DNA of 34,195 nucleotides, from assembly GCA_035399665.1 (NCBI GenBank), contig DAOPJM010000019.1, positions 1 through 34,195 of the forward strand, read 5' to 3'. Shown here one piece after another: positions 14,070-21,150 of the stretch (the first letter of the stretch is position 1; each line of letters opens with the position of its first letter). This DNA is from DAOPJM01 sp035399665. Its GTDB lineage: Bacteria > Bacillota > Clostridia > Christensenellales > CAG-138. Below the pieces are notes generated by a model that saw nothing but the letters and a program-made list of their open reading frames with translations, did no database searches and was not told where the DNA came from. Both the position numbers and the translations under genes were made by a program.

Positions 14070-15162
14070 TGCGCTCACCCCTTTCGGATAAGAGTTTCAG
14101 CCCCGCTCTTATGTGTCCGCCGCTCTCGCCGCCGCGCAGGGAAGCAAGCTGCGCCCTGCACTCCTCGGCAAGAGTATCAAGCCCTTCGTGGGCAAAGCCT
14201 GCCCGTTTCGCGGCGTAAAGCCCCGCGAGCCTGCCCTCCACCATGGCGGCGGACGCTTCCTCTATGCCCGAAACGTCCCCCGCAACAAAAATTCCTTTTA
14301 CGGTGGTTTCATACTCCTCGTCGCGCACCGGCACCATACCCCCAAGCTGAGGAATATAGCACATCCCGCACCCCGCCATTGCGGGAAGCTCCGAAAGCGG
14401 CGAAAGCCCCACCGAAACGCAGCAGGCGTCCACGTCGTAATATACCGTGCTGCCCTCAATGGGCTTGAATCCTTCGTCCAGCTTGGATACCGCGACGCGC
14501 TCTAAGCAGTCCTTGCCATAGGCCGCCGTTACGGAATGTGAGACGAGTATGGGTACGCCCATCCGCGCAAGCTTCGCGGCGTGAACAAGATAGCCGCCTA
14601 TCTTTGGCGCGGCGTCCAGTACCGCCACAACCTCAACGCCCGCCTGCAAAAGCTGATAGCTTACGATAAGTCCTATGTTGCCCGCGCCAACCATGATTAC
14701 GCGGTTGCCGGGCCTGACCCCGTGGACGTTCATCAGGGTCTGCACCGCGCCCGCGCCGTACACGCCCGGCAGGTCGTTGCCGGGGAAGGTCAATGACTTT
14801 TCGTACGCACCCGTGGCGATGACAAGGCTCTCAGGCTTGAACTTCAGGTATTTCTCGCGTTCCCATAGGGCGGTGATAACCCCGTCCTCGTACGCGCCCA
14901 GCGCGGTGCAGGAGCAGATTATCTCCACCTTGTCGCCGTACTTTGCAAGTTTATTCAATAGTATCGCGGGAATATCCACTCCCCTTACGGAGGCGTACTG
15001 CTCGCGGCTGCCGAAGAACATATGTGTCTGTTTGACAAGCTGCCCGCCTGCTCTTACCGCTCGTTCAAGTACGACAACGGAGGCTCCCGCCTCTGCCGCA
15101 GACAGCGCCGCCATAAGTCCCGCAGGCCCCGCGCCTATGATAAGTACATCACAGCTTTTCAT
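14062..15162 (-). CDS. FAD/NAD-binding (HcnB/OoxA-like) subunit of the dehydrogenase
   Basis: 366 aa pyridine nucleotide-disulfide-type oxidoreductase. N-terminal FAD motif IIGAGPAGLMAALSAAEAG (8-26), then VLERAVRAGGQLVKQTHMFFG, a second Rossmann motif VGAGNIGLIVSYQL (about 157-170) and the C-terminal FAD motif VKGIFVAGDVSGIEEASAAMVEGRLAG. No redox Cys pair, as expected for alpha subunits of multimeric proline/opine/glycine dehydrogenases. ATG at 15162 with AAGGGGG SD, 4-nt overlap with the upstream [2Fe-2S] gene. It likely links the catalytic flavin to NAD(H) or to the Fe-S chain. Confidence 0.85.
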   Translation of the reverse strand: MKSCDVLIIGAGPAGLMAALSAAEAGASVVVLERAVRAGGQLVKQTHMFFGSREQYASVRGVDIPAILLNKLAKYGDKVEIICSCTALGAYEDGVITALWEREKYLKFKPESLVIATGAYEKSLTFPGNDLPGVYGAGAVQTLMNVHGVRPGNRVIMVGAGNIGLIVSYQLLQAGVEVVAVLDAAPKIGGYLVHAAKLARMGVPILVSHSVTAAYGKDCLERVAVSKLDEGFKPIEGSTVYYDVDACCVSVGLSPLSELPAMAGCGMCYIPQLGGMVPVRDEEYETTVKGIFVAGDVSGIEEASAAMVEGRLAGLYAAKRAGFAHEGLDTLAEECRAQLASLRGGESGGHIRAGLKLLSERGERNA

Positions 15163-15470
15163 TGCAAAACCCCCTTGCCGTGTTGAGTTTTGACAGACAT
15201 TCCCTCACTTAACGGGGTAACGCAGGTCTTGACGTTGGGTATGCCGTCAACCTCCATCATACAGGAGGAGCAGTTGCCTATGGCGCAGTAGAACCCGCGT
15301 GGGCGGTCAAGCCTTTCGCTGTGCGCAAGCACCCTAACGCCGTTTGCGTGAAGCGCGGAGGCTATGCTGTCGCCCTCGAATCCATACATTTCCTTCCCGT
15401 CAAAGGTAAAGCCAATCCGCTTCCTTTCGGGGAAGGACAGTATGGGGTGATCCGTAATTCTCTGTTGCAT
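15159..15470 (-). CDS. [2Fe-2S] ferredoxin-like small subunit of the dehydrogenase
   Basis: 103 aa, Fer2_4-like plant-type ferredoxin fold. Cluster ligands: Cys62, Cys67, Cys70 (YCAIGNCSSCMMEVDG) and Cys83 (VKTCVTPL), the spacing of HcnA/OoxA-type N-terminal domains and sarcosine oxidase alpha. Start: ATG at 15470 with AAAGGTG about 4 nt upstream; an alternative GTG at 15476 overlaps the SD. First gene of the four-subunit set, followed by a 4-nt ATGA overlap. A terminator lies between it and the P5C dehydrogenase, so it depends on read-through or on an unrecognised local promoter. Confidence 0.85.
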   Translation of the reverse strand: MQQRITDHPILSFPERKRIGFTFDGKEMYGFEGDSIASALHANGVRVLAHSERLDRPRGFYCAIGNCSSCMMEVDGIPNVKTCVTPLSEGMSVKTQHGKGVLQ

Positions 15471-15500
15471 ATACACCTTTCATTACGCATTTAAATGCGA

Positions 15501-15530
15501 AAGAAAAGACGGCTTATTCAGGGCCGTCTT
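15501..15530 (-). terminator. Terminator/attenuator between P5CDH gene and dehydrogenase operon
   Basis: Perfect 8-bp stem AAGACGGC (15506-15513) / GCCGTCTT (15523-15530), loop 9 nt, running into TTTTCTTT on the minus strand. It sits in the only 66-bp gap of the pathway, so it may make the P5CDH transcript more abundant than the four-subunit message. Confidence 0.8.
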
Positions 15531-15536
15531 GTTCGT

Positions 15537-17165
15537 TTATTTATCGGACATATATGGGTATTCAATGGCGTAGGACGGCACAAAGCTTTCCTTAATCGCG
15601 CGCGGACTGACCCAGCGGTAGAGGTTTAGGCGGCTGCCCGCCTTGTCGTTGGTGCCCGAAGCCCTTGCTCCGCCGAACGGCTGATGACCGACGACCGCGC
15701 CTGTGGGCTTGTCGTTGATGTAGAAGTTGCCCGCGCAGTTCTCAAGCGCCTTTTCCATATGCACTATGTCCTTGCGGCTGTTCGCGAAAATCGCGCCCGT
15801 CAAGGCGTAGGGCGTGGCGGAATCGCAGAGGGCAAGAGTCTCGTCAAGCTTATCGTCATCGTAGACATAGACGGTCAGAACAGGCCCAAACAGTTCCTTC
15901 TTCATGGTGATGAAGTTGGGGTCAAGGGCGCGAATGACGGTGGGCTTTACAAAGTACCCCACCTCGCCGTCATAGCCGCCGCAGATAAGCTCGGCGTCGG
16001 GCGACGCCTTGGCAAGGTCGATGTAGTGCGCAAGGTTGTCGAAGGAGGCCTTGTCTATGACCGCCGCCATGAAGCTGCTAAAGTCCTGCACATCGCCCAT
16101 CTTCAAGGTGGGGATTATCCCAAGGAGCGCACTCTTGACATACGGCCACATGGAGGCCGGCACGAATGCGCGGGAGGCCGCCGAGCATTTCTGCCCCTGA
16201 TACTCGAACGAGCCGCGCACCATTGCGCAGGCAAGCGCGTCCGCGTCACAGTTGGGGTGAGCGAAGATAAAGTCCTTGCCGCCTGTCTCGCCGACCAAGC
16301 GCGGGTAAGAGGCGTAATTCCTGATGTTCCTGCCGACAGTCTCCCAAACGGTCTGGAACACCTCGGTAGAGCCTGTGAAATGGAAGCCCGCCAGCTTGGG
16401 GTGCGTAAGCACGAAGGACGAGACGTCCGTTCCGCGTGAGGGAATGAAGTTTATGACGCCCGCGGGAAGTCCCGCGTCCATCAGAAGGCGCATAAGGTAG
16501 TAATTGGAAAGCACTGCGGTAGACGAGGGCTTCCACAGCACCACATTGCCCATGAGGGCGGGTGAACAGGGCAGGTTGCCGCCGATGGAGGTGAAGTTGA
16601 ACGGGGTCACCGCGACCACAAAGCCGTCCAAGGGGCGGAACTCGCTGCGGTTCCAAACACCGTGGGCGTTTTCGGGCTGCTCGGCGTAAATCTCGGAAGC
16701 AAAGTAGGTGTTATAGCGGAAGAAGTCGCAAAGCTCGCAGGCGGAATCAATCTCGGCCTGAAACACCGTCTTGCTCTGCCCCAGCATGGTGGAGGCGTTC
16801 AAAAGGGCGCGGTAAGGCCCCGCAAGCAAATCCGCGGTCTTGAGGAATATAGCGGCGCGATGCTCAAAGGGCATGTTCGCCCACTCGTCCTTGGCGGCAA
16901 GCGCGGCGTCAATCGCCAGCTTCAGCTCCTTCTCACCCGCGACACAATAGCGGGCAAGCACATGCTTGTGGTCGTGAGGCATTACAACCTCGCGGAACTC
17001 GTCGGTATAAACCTCTTTGCCGCCTATGATAAGCGGAATGGTGAGTATCTGCGCGGACTGCCGCTTCAGCTCGTCTTTGAGCGCGGCACGTTCGGGGCTG
17101 TCGGGAAGGTAACCCAAAATTGGCTCGTTGTAGGGCTTGGGGATGGCATAATAAGCGTTATTCAT
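15537..17165 (-). CDS. L-glutamate gamma-semialdehyde (P5C) dehydrogenase
   Basis: 542 aa aldehyde dehydrogenase superfamily, converting glutamate semialdehyde (from P5C) to glutamate with NAD+. Hallmarks: VTPFNFTSIGGNLP (187-199), VLWKPSSTAVLSNY, FTGSTEVF (263-270), general base Glu293 in VGETGGKD and nucleophile Cys327 in YQGQKCSAASRA; late motifs KELFGPVLTVYVYDD and GHQPFGGARASGTNDKAG. Sequence style and length fit the stand-alone ALDH4A1/Put2-like group, not PutA. Start ATG at 17165 with AAAGGAGAAC SD; the upstream 8-codon extension is less likely. It has its own strong promoter. Its position before an amine dehydrogenase set points to proline catabolism. Confidence 0.92.
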   Translation of the reverse strand: MNNAYYAIPKPYNEPILGYLPDSPERAALKDELKRQSAQILTIPLIIGGKEVYTDEFREVVMPHDHKHVLARYCVAGEKELKLAIDAALAAKDEWANMPFEHRAAIFLKTADLLAGPYRALLNASTMLGQSKTVFQAEIDSACELCDFFRYNTYFASEIYAEQPENAHGVWNRSEFRPLDGFVVAVTPFNFTSIGGNLPCSPALMGNVVLWKPSSTAVLSNYYLMRLLMDAGLPAGVINFIPSRGTDVSSFVLTHPKLAGFHFTGSTEVFQTVWETVGRNIRNYASYPRLVGETGGKDFIFAHPNCDADALACAMVRGSFEYQGQKCSAASRAFVPASMWPYVKSALLGIIPTLKMGDVQDFSSFMAAVIDKASFDNLAHYIDLAKASPDAELICGGYDGEVGYFVKPTVIRALDPNFITMKKELFGPVLTVYVYDDDKLDETLALCDSATPYALTGAIFANSRKDIVHMEKALENCAGNFYINDKPTGAVVGHQPFGGARASGTNDKAGSRLNLYRWVSPRAIKESFVPSYAIEYPYMSDK

Positions 17166-17194
17166 ACCGTTCTCCTTTCGTTCGATCAATTTTG

Positions 17195-17223
17195 ATTATA
17201 CACCCATGTAAATAGCGCGTCAA
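17195..17223 (-). promoter_or_regulatory. Sigma-A-type promoter for P5CDH/dehydrogenase genes
   Basis: On the minus strand TTGACG (17223-17218), 17-bp spacer, TATAAT (17200-17195). One mismatch to the consensus -35 and none at -10. The start codon is 30 nt downstream, leaving a short 5' UTR. No regulator gene or clear operator is seen nearby. Confidence 0.88.
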
Positions 17224-17290
17224 TTCGGATTGGATAATATATCGCCGCGACGCCGTTGCCCCGCGAAAAAGCGCCTTTAGCAGCGCAAAC

Positions 17291-17311
17291 AAAAACGCGC
17301 CTTGCGGCGCG
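17291..17311 (-). terminator. Terminator downstream of the secreted protein gene
   Basis: Stem CGCGCC (17296-17301)/GGCGCG (17306-17311) with a TTGC (GCAA on the minus strand) tetraloop, followed on the minus strand by TTTTTGTTT. Ends the gapdh-lipoprotein-secreted protein transcription unit before the P5CDH promoter. Confidence 0.8.
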
Positions 17312-17344
17312 CCATGATGAAATTCTTATTACCTGCCCATAAGG

Positions 17345-18451
17345 TCAGCCTTGGTTCATGCCCAAGGCCGTCATAAAGCGCCTTGCCGCAAGGCGCCGCC
17401 CGCTGCCCGAATAGGCGGCGGTCAGGGCCTCGGGCCAGCTTTCGGCGGGTATGTGAAGGGTTCCCGCCCAAAACCGCGCTCCGCTCACAACCCTGCTCGT
17501 GTCCTCAAACACCGCGTCCATGCTGTATGCGTCCAAATAGCGTATGCTTCTGAAGCTGTGAACCATGAATATAAGGTCGGGCGCTCGCATCTCGAAGGTA
17601 AGATACGAATCGTCAACGCCGTCAAGGTCGGTGTCAAGGCGGTCAAACACCATCAGATAGTGGGCGCCGTTGACGATTATGTCCCCGCCCCGCGCACCGT
17701 CTATGGCTATTTTGTTGTCTCCCTTGCTCGCTGCCGCGCCAATGTCGCCAAGTCTGTGACCCGTGGATTCGTTTGACAGGTTCAGTCCCGCCTGCTTATA
17801 CGCCCAAACAAGGCTTGCCACGCACTGCATACCCTTATAGTAGTATGTGCCGTTCGCGTCGGTTATCGGCGCCGGGAGCTTCGCTCCCCATTCGGGGTTT
17901 ATGCCCCAGTCGTCCTCGCCCTGAAACGCGCCGCTCGCCTGATAGGGTACGGTTTTGCCGTGGCTTGCGAATATAGTTATAATCGACGCCGCCGAGCTTA
18001 GCACGGCGTTTCGCGTGTACACTCCCGCTTCGGTGACGTTGCGGTACAGCCAAGCGTTCTCATCCTCAACGGACTCAAACACCGTGGACGCTGCCGTGTT
18101 CAGCGACCTTAGGCCCTCCGCGTCCACTATATAGTTATAGCGGCTCGTCACGCTGACAGAGCAGGGCGCGGAGACGTTCCCTTGTGCGTCCATAAGCCAA
18201 AGGAAGTAATCCCCGTCAAGCTTGAACACCCTGTACTGTATGCCCTCCTCCCTCACCCAGTCCGGCGACACGGGGTCGGGGCTTATCTCGACCTTTGTAA
18301 AGCAGTACGCGGAGGCGGTCGTGGAGGCGGTAAAGCAGACTATCCCGTTTATGACATAAGCGCTTGAGACGCTAAAGCCCTGTTCACCCCGCGCCGAGGA
18401 AAGGGGCAGCAGCAGCAGCAGCGCCAAGAGTATCGCTGTCAATCGCTTCAT
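17345..18451 (-). CDS. Secreted NlpC/P60-like cysteine hydrolase (putative)
   Basis: 368 aa. Sec signal peptide (residues 1-20, MKRLTAILLALLLLLPLSSA). Residues 25-105 form a beta-rich domain; the rest includes a putative papain-like hydrolase core: YKGMQCVASLVWAYKQAG (Cys210 in the position of the NlpC/P60 nucleophile) and RGGDIIVNGAHYLMVFD (GD turn and His264). This resembles the DCSGFV ... GDLVFF ... HVGIY layout with divergence. Probably acts on cell wall peptides, but the assignment rests on motif layout. ATG at 18451 with AAAGGAGG; overlaps the lipoprotein stop by 4 nt. No anchor seen, so it is likely released. Confidence 0.65.
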   Translation of the reverse strand: MKRLTAILLALLLLLPLSSARGEQGFSVSSAYVINGIVCFTASTTASAYCFTKVEISPDPVSPDWVREEGIQYRVFKLDGDYFLWLMDAQGNVSAPCSVSVTSRYNYIVDAEGLRSLNTAASTVFESVEDENAWLYRNVTEAGVYTRNAVLSSAASIITIFASHGKTVPYQASGAFQGEDDWGINPEWGAKLPAPITDANGTYYYKGMQCVASLVWAYKQAGLNLSNESTGHRLGDIGAAASKGDNKIAIDGARGGDIIVNGAHYLMVFDRLDTDLDGVDDSYLTFEMRAPDLIFMVHSFRSIRYLDAYSMDAVFEDTSRVVSGARFWAGTLHIPAESWPEALTAAYSGSGRRLAARRFMTALGMNQG

Positions 18452-18933
18452 CCCTCGCCCTCCTTTATGAACACAAGCTCGCTGAATCCGTCCTGATACA
18501 GGGTGAGCGTCTCGCCGCCGCAGACAAAGCCTGCCGCATAGCCAAAGTCGGGGTTGGTGAACACAAGCGTTTCGCCCTCGACCGCATAGCTTCCCGAAAC
18601 GGTTTCATCGCCCGACGTCAAGCTGTATGTGCCATCCTCGTTCAGGTACAGCGTTAGGCTTATGTCGTCCTGCTCAAAGCGCCAAAGCCCCACTAAGGGG
18701 GACGGGGTCGCCGTGGGCGCCACGGAAGGCATAGCCGTGGGTTCGAAGGTTGCGGGCAGGGTTACGACCACGCTTAGCGGGGTCGCCGTGGGCGCCGTGG
18801 AAGGCATAGCCGTGGGCGGGGCGGAAGGCGCGTCCTGCTGTACCTTGGAGCAAGCCAAGGAAAGGCTCATAAGCCCCGCCATCAGGATTGACGCTATTCT
18901 TGCCGCGGCCGCGGCGTTAAGCCCGTGCTTCAT
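18448..18933 (-). CDS. Lipoprotein with Pro/Thr linker and small beta-barrel-like domain
   Basis: 161 aa. Signal peptide with lipobox LSLAC (lipidated Cys28). Residues 30-80 are a Pro/Ala/Thr/Ser-rich spacer in which a 38-bp DNA stretch is repeated with a 75-bp period (18704-18741 and 18779-18816), encoding repeated PTATP. The C-terminal domain (80-158, LVGLWRFEQDDISLTLYLNEDGTYSL ... TLVFTNPDF) looks like a lipocalin-like/DUF-type small barrel found in Clostridia surface proteins. Start ATG at 18933 is chosen because the longer form begins at a TTG inside the gapdh terminator; SD is poor (GGAG 11 nt away). Likely co-transcribed with the secreted hydrolase. Confidence 0.7.
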   Translation of the reverse strand: MKHGLNAAAAARIASILMAGLMSLSLACSKVQQDAPSAPPTAMPSTAPTATPLSVVVTLPATFEPTAMPSVAPTATPSPLVGLWRFEQDDISLTLYLNEDGTYSLTSGDETVSGSYAVEGETLVFTNPDFGYAAGFVCGGETLTLYQDGFSELVFIKEGEG

Positions 18934-18957
18934 CGATGCTGTTACTCCGATAAACAA

Positions 18958-18986
18958 AGGGGCAAAGCCATGAAAGCCTTGCCCCT
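18958..18986 (-). terminator. Terminator of gapdh
   Basis: An imperfect stem AGGGGCAAAGC (18958-18968) / GCCTTGCCCCT (18976-18986), one mismatch, directly 14 nt after the GAPDH stop; on the minus strand followed by TTGTTT. The T-run is weak, so some read-through into the downstream lipoprotein gene is likely, which lacks an evident promoter. Confidence 0.65.
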
Positions 18987-18999
18987 CTTTGATGCTTTA

Positions 19000-20013
19000 T
19001 TACTCGTGGTCAACGCTCGCCATGTAAGCGATGAGGTCAAGAACCTTGTTGGAATAGCCCCACTCGTTATCGTACCAAGCGATGAGCTTGATGAAGGTAT
19101 CGGTCAGGGGAATGCCCGCGTCGGCATCGAAAATGCTGGTTCTGGCGTCGCCGATGAAGTCGGACGAAACAACCTTGTCCTCGGTATAGCCTAAGATGCC
19201 CTTGAGGGAGCCTTCAGAGGCCTCGCGCATGGCGGCCTTGATCTCCTCGTAGGTGGCGGGGTTCTTGAGCTGCACGGTCAGATCCACAACGGATACGTCG
19301 GCGGTGGGAACTCTAAAGGACATGCCCGTAAGCTTGCCGTTGAGTTCGGGAATGACCTTGCCGACCGCCTTTGCTGCGCCGGTGGAGGAGGGGATGATGT
19401 TGAATGCCGCGCCCCTGCCGCCGCGCCAATCCTTCTTGGACGGGCCGTCAACGGTCTTTTGGGTTGCGGTGGTTGCGTGAACGGTGGTCATAAGTCCCTG
19501 CTCTACGCCCCACTTGTCATTGACAACCTTTACCAAGGGAGCCAAGCAGTTCGTGGTGCAGCTCGCGTTGGAAACGATGTTCATGGAGGAGTTGTAAGTC
19601 TCGTTGTTGACGCCCATGACGAACATGGGGGCGTCCTTTGACGGGGCGGAAATAACGACCTTCTTCGCGCCCGCCGCCAGGTGAGCGGAAGCGCCCTCGA
19701 TGGTGGTGAACACGCCGGTGGATTCTACTACATACTCCGCGCCGCACTCGCCCCAAGGAATCTCGTTGGGATTCATGCAGGCATAAACGTTGACAGCCTT
19801 GCCGTTGATGTAGAGCTTGCCGTCCTTGGCCTCGATCTCTCCCTTGAAGATACCGTGAACCGTGTCGTACTTCATCATGTAAACCATGTAATCCAAGCTG
19901 ATGAACGGATCGTTAATGCCGACTATGTCGATTTTGTCGTTTGCCGCGGCAGCGCGGGCCACAAGCCTGCCAATCCTGCCGAAACCATTGATGCCTACTT
20001 TTATAAGTGACAT
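19000..20013 (-). CDS. gap: Glyceraldehyde-3-phosphate dehydrogenase, type I
   Basis: 337 aa; oxidises glyceraldehyde-3-phosphate to 1,3-bisphosphoglycerate with NAD+ in glycolysis. NAD motif INGFGRIGR (8-16), IND (33-35) typical for NAD specificity, catalytic Cys152 in SNASCTTNCLAP, the TTVHATTATQ segment and the C-terminal WYDNEWGYSNKV. Start ATG at 20013 with AAGGAGATAT SD; a longer in-frame extension would run over the promoter. Single-gene unit with its own promoter and terminator. The protein looks complete and canonical. Confidence 0.97.
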   Translation of the reverse strand: MSLIKVGINGFGRIGRLVARAAAANDKIDIVGINDPFISLDYMVYMMKYDTVHGIFKGEIEAKDGKLYINGKAVNVYACMNPNEIPWGECGAEYVVESTGVFTTIEGASAHLAAGAKKVVISAPSKDAPMFVMGVNNETYNSSMNIVSNASCTTNCLAPLVKVVNDKWGVEQGLMTTVHATTATQKTVDGPSKKDWRGGRGAAFNIIPSSTGAAKAVGKVIPELNGKLTGMSFRVPTADVSVVDLTVQLKNPATYEEIKAAMREASEGSLKGILGYTEDKVVSSDFIGDARTSIFDADAGIPLTDTFIKLIAWYDNEWGYSNKVLDLIAYMASVDHE

Positions 20014-20048
20014 AACTATATCTCCTTCAATGTTATATTTCGCAAAAT

Positions 20049-20077
20049 ATGATATACTAAACTCCGGTGAATTGCAA
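20049..20077 (-). promoter_or_regulatory. Promoter of gap
   Basis: Minus strand TTGCAA (20077-20072), 17-bp spacer, TATCAT (20054-20049), giving a leader of about 29 nt before the ATG. Good match to a housekeeping sigma promoter; the surrounding DNA is AT-rich compared with the neighbouring genes. Confidence 0.75.
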
Positions 20078-20093
20078 GTATTTTTCATGTAAA

Positions 20094-20464
20094 CGTAAAG
20101 CTTTTCCGCATTTAGAGCGTCTGAACCAAGGTTGTGGCTAAACCCCCGCTCCCGCGAATCCCCCCGCTGTCATCCTGAGGAGCGAACCGCGACGAAGGAT
20201 CTTGAAAAAGGCTTGTGGCGATAGGAAGCGCTCCCCCGTTGGATAAACTGTTCCCGCCGTGTGCGTCCCTTGACTTTCATGTTTTTAGCAAGATCCTTCG
20301 CTATGGCTCAGGATGACAGCGAGGGGGGCGGGTAAACGGAAGGTTGGGGTAGGCGGTAGGTTGGCGGAATATGAGGGAATGAAAAGAGGTCAGGTTGGTG
20401 CAGCATAATTGCACGACAGCGGGGGCGGGTTGTCTGAACACAACAATATTGCGGCGAGGGTTTT
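20094..20464. other. Intergenic region with dispersed repeats between gap and the lamin-tail gene
   Basis: No gene on either strand. It holds a MITE-like palindromic element (20167-20319), a G-rich stretch (20325-20395) and a unit related to the left-edge repeat (20400-20429, with the core AGCATAATTGCACGACAGCG). The terminator of the upstream operon lies at its right end. Confidence 0.7.
20167..20319. repeat. MITE-like palindromic element, copy 1 (complete, 153 bp)
   Basis: Perfect 13-bp terminal inverted repeats CTGTCATCCTGAG (20167-20179) and CTCAGGATGACAG (20307-20319), with inner arms GAAGGATCTTG and CAAGATCCTTC. The core contains CGCTCCCCCGTTGGATAA and TTCCCGCCGTG, shared with copies at 29.2 and 34.1 kb. 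No coding capacity. Could be a non-autonomous transposable element or a structured RNA-type repeat; no transposase is in the window. Confidence 0.88.
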
Positions 20465-20493
20465 AAAAACGGCAAGGGTATCCCCTTGCCGTT
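20465..20493 (-). terminator. Terminator of the methyltransferase-to-lamin-tail operon
   Basis: ACGGCAAGGG / CCCCTTGCCGT stem (20469-20492) with a 3-4 nt loop; the minus strand continues GTTTTTAAAA. Strong rho-independent terminator 45 nt after the stop of the last gene. Confidence 0.88.
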
Positions 20494-20538
20494 GCTTTTA
20501 ATTCCACGGACAGCTCTGCAAGCCGCCCCTATATGCTT

Positions 20539-21150
20539 TTACTCGTTCGCTCTGCCCGGGGTGGGGGCGTCGGTTATTACGAAGCTGCCGTCATTCTGCA
20601 AGGCATAGGACTGGTCGCTTTCAAGCGCGGGTACGGTCACGCTGTCGTACAGCCTGTAACTCAAGCCCGTAAGACACACAAACGCACCGTCGCTTGATAG
20701 CCCAAACCCCGCGCAAAGCGGGTTCTCATCGGTCTCATAGGTGCCGCCCGTAAAATAGACAAGCAGGTATTCGCCCGCGCCAATGCTGACCTTTGGGAAC
20801 GTAAAGCGATAGCTGTGCTTTAGGTCGTTCGACAGCCCAAAGCCCGTCAGAACTATCGTATCATTGGTGCCGTTGTACAGCTCCACCCAGTCGGGCGTTC
20901 CCACGCCCTCAATCTCCAGCACGCTCTTGTTGGAGGTGCAGACCTCGCTTATCACAAGCCCGGGCTTGGAGGTTCCCGCCATAAGCGCCCACACGATAAC
21001 CCCCGTAAGCAGCACCAACGCCGCCGCGAGCACGGGAAGCAGCCGCCAGTTCATGACAAACTTCTTCTCCCGCACAAACTCCCCTTCAAGCCCCGCGTCG
21101 CCTTCGGGCGTTTCGGTCACTTCAACCTTTTCAAGCTCCTTGTCAGTCAA
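20539..21150 (-). CDS. Membrane-anchored lamin-tail-domain (LTD) protein
   Basis: 203 aa. Acidic cytoplasmic N-terminus (1-31), one membrane helix (about 35-58, WRLLPVLAAALVLLTGVIVWALMA), then an extracellular LTD Ig-like fold (about 63-195): LVISEVCTSNKSVLEIEGVGTPDWVELYNGTNDTIVLTGFGLSND ... FPKVSIGAGEYLLVYF ... PTPGRANE. LTD domains in bacteria are found in surface and nuclease-associated proteins; function here unknown. Proposed start is TTG at 21150: GGGGGAGGGG lies about 8 nt upstream and it overlaps the phosphomutase stop as TTGACTGA. An ATG at residue 33 would remove the acidic tail but is next to no SD. Confidence 0.75.
   Translation of the reverse strand: MTDKELEKVEVTETPEGDAGLEGEFVREKKFVMNWRLLPVLAAALVLLTGVIVWALMAGTSKPGLVISEVCTSNKSVLEIEGVGTPDWVELYNGTNDTIVLTGFGLSNDLKHSYRFTFPKVSIGAGEYLLVYFTGGTYETDENPLCAGFGLSSDGAFVCLTGLSYRLYDSVTVPALESDQSYALQNDGSFVITDAPTPGRANE

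Noticed and set aside
15537..17165. PutA-type bifunctional enzyme
   Set aside because: 542 aa contains only the aldehyde dehydrogenase module; no proline dehydrogenase TIM barrel is present.
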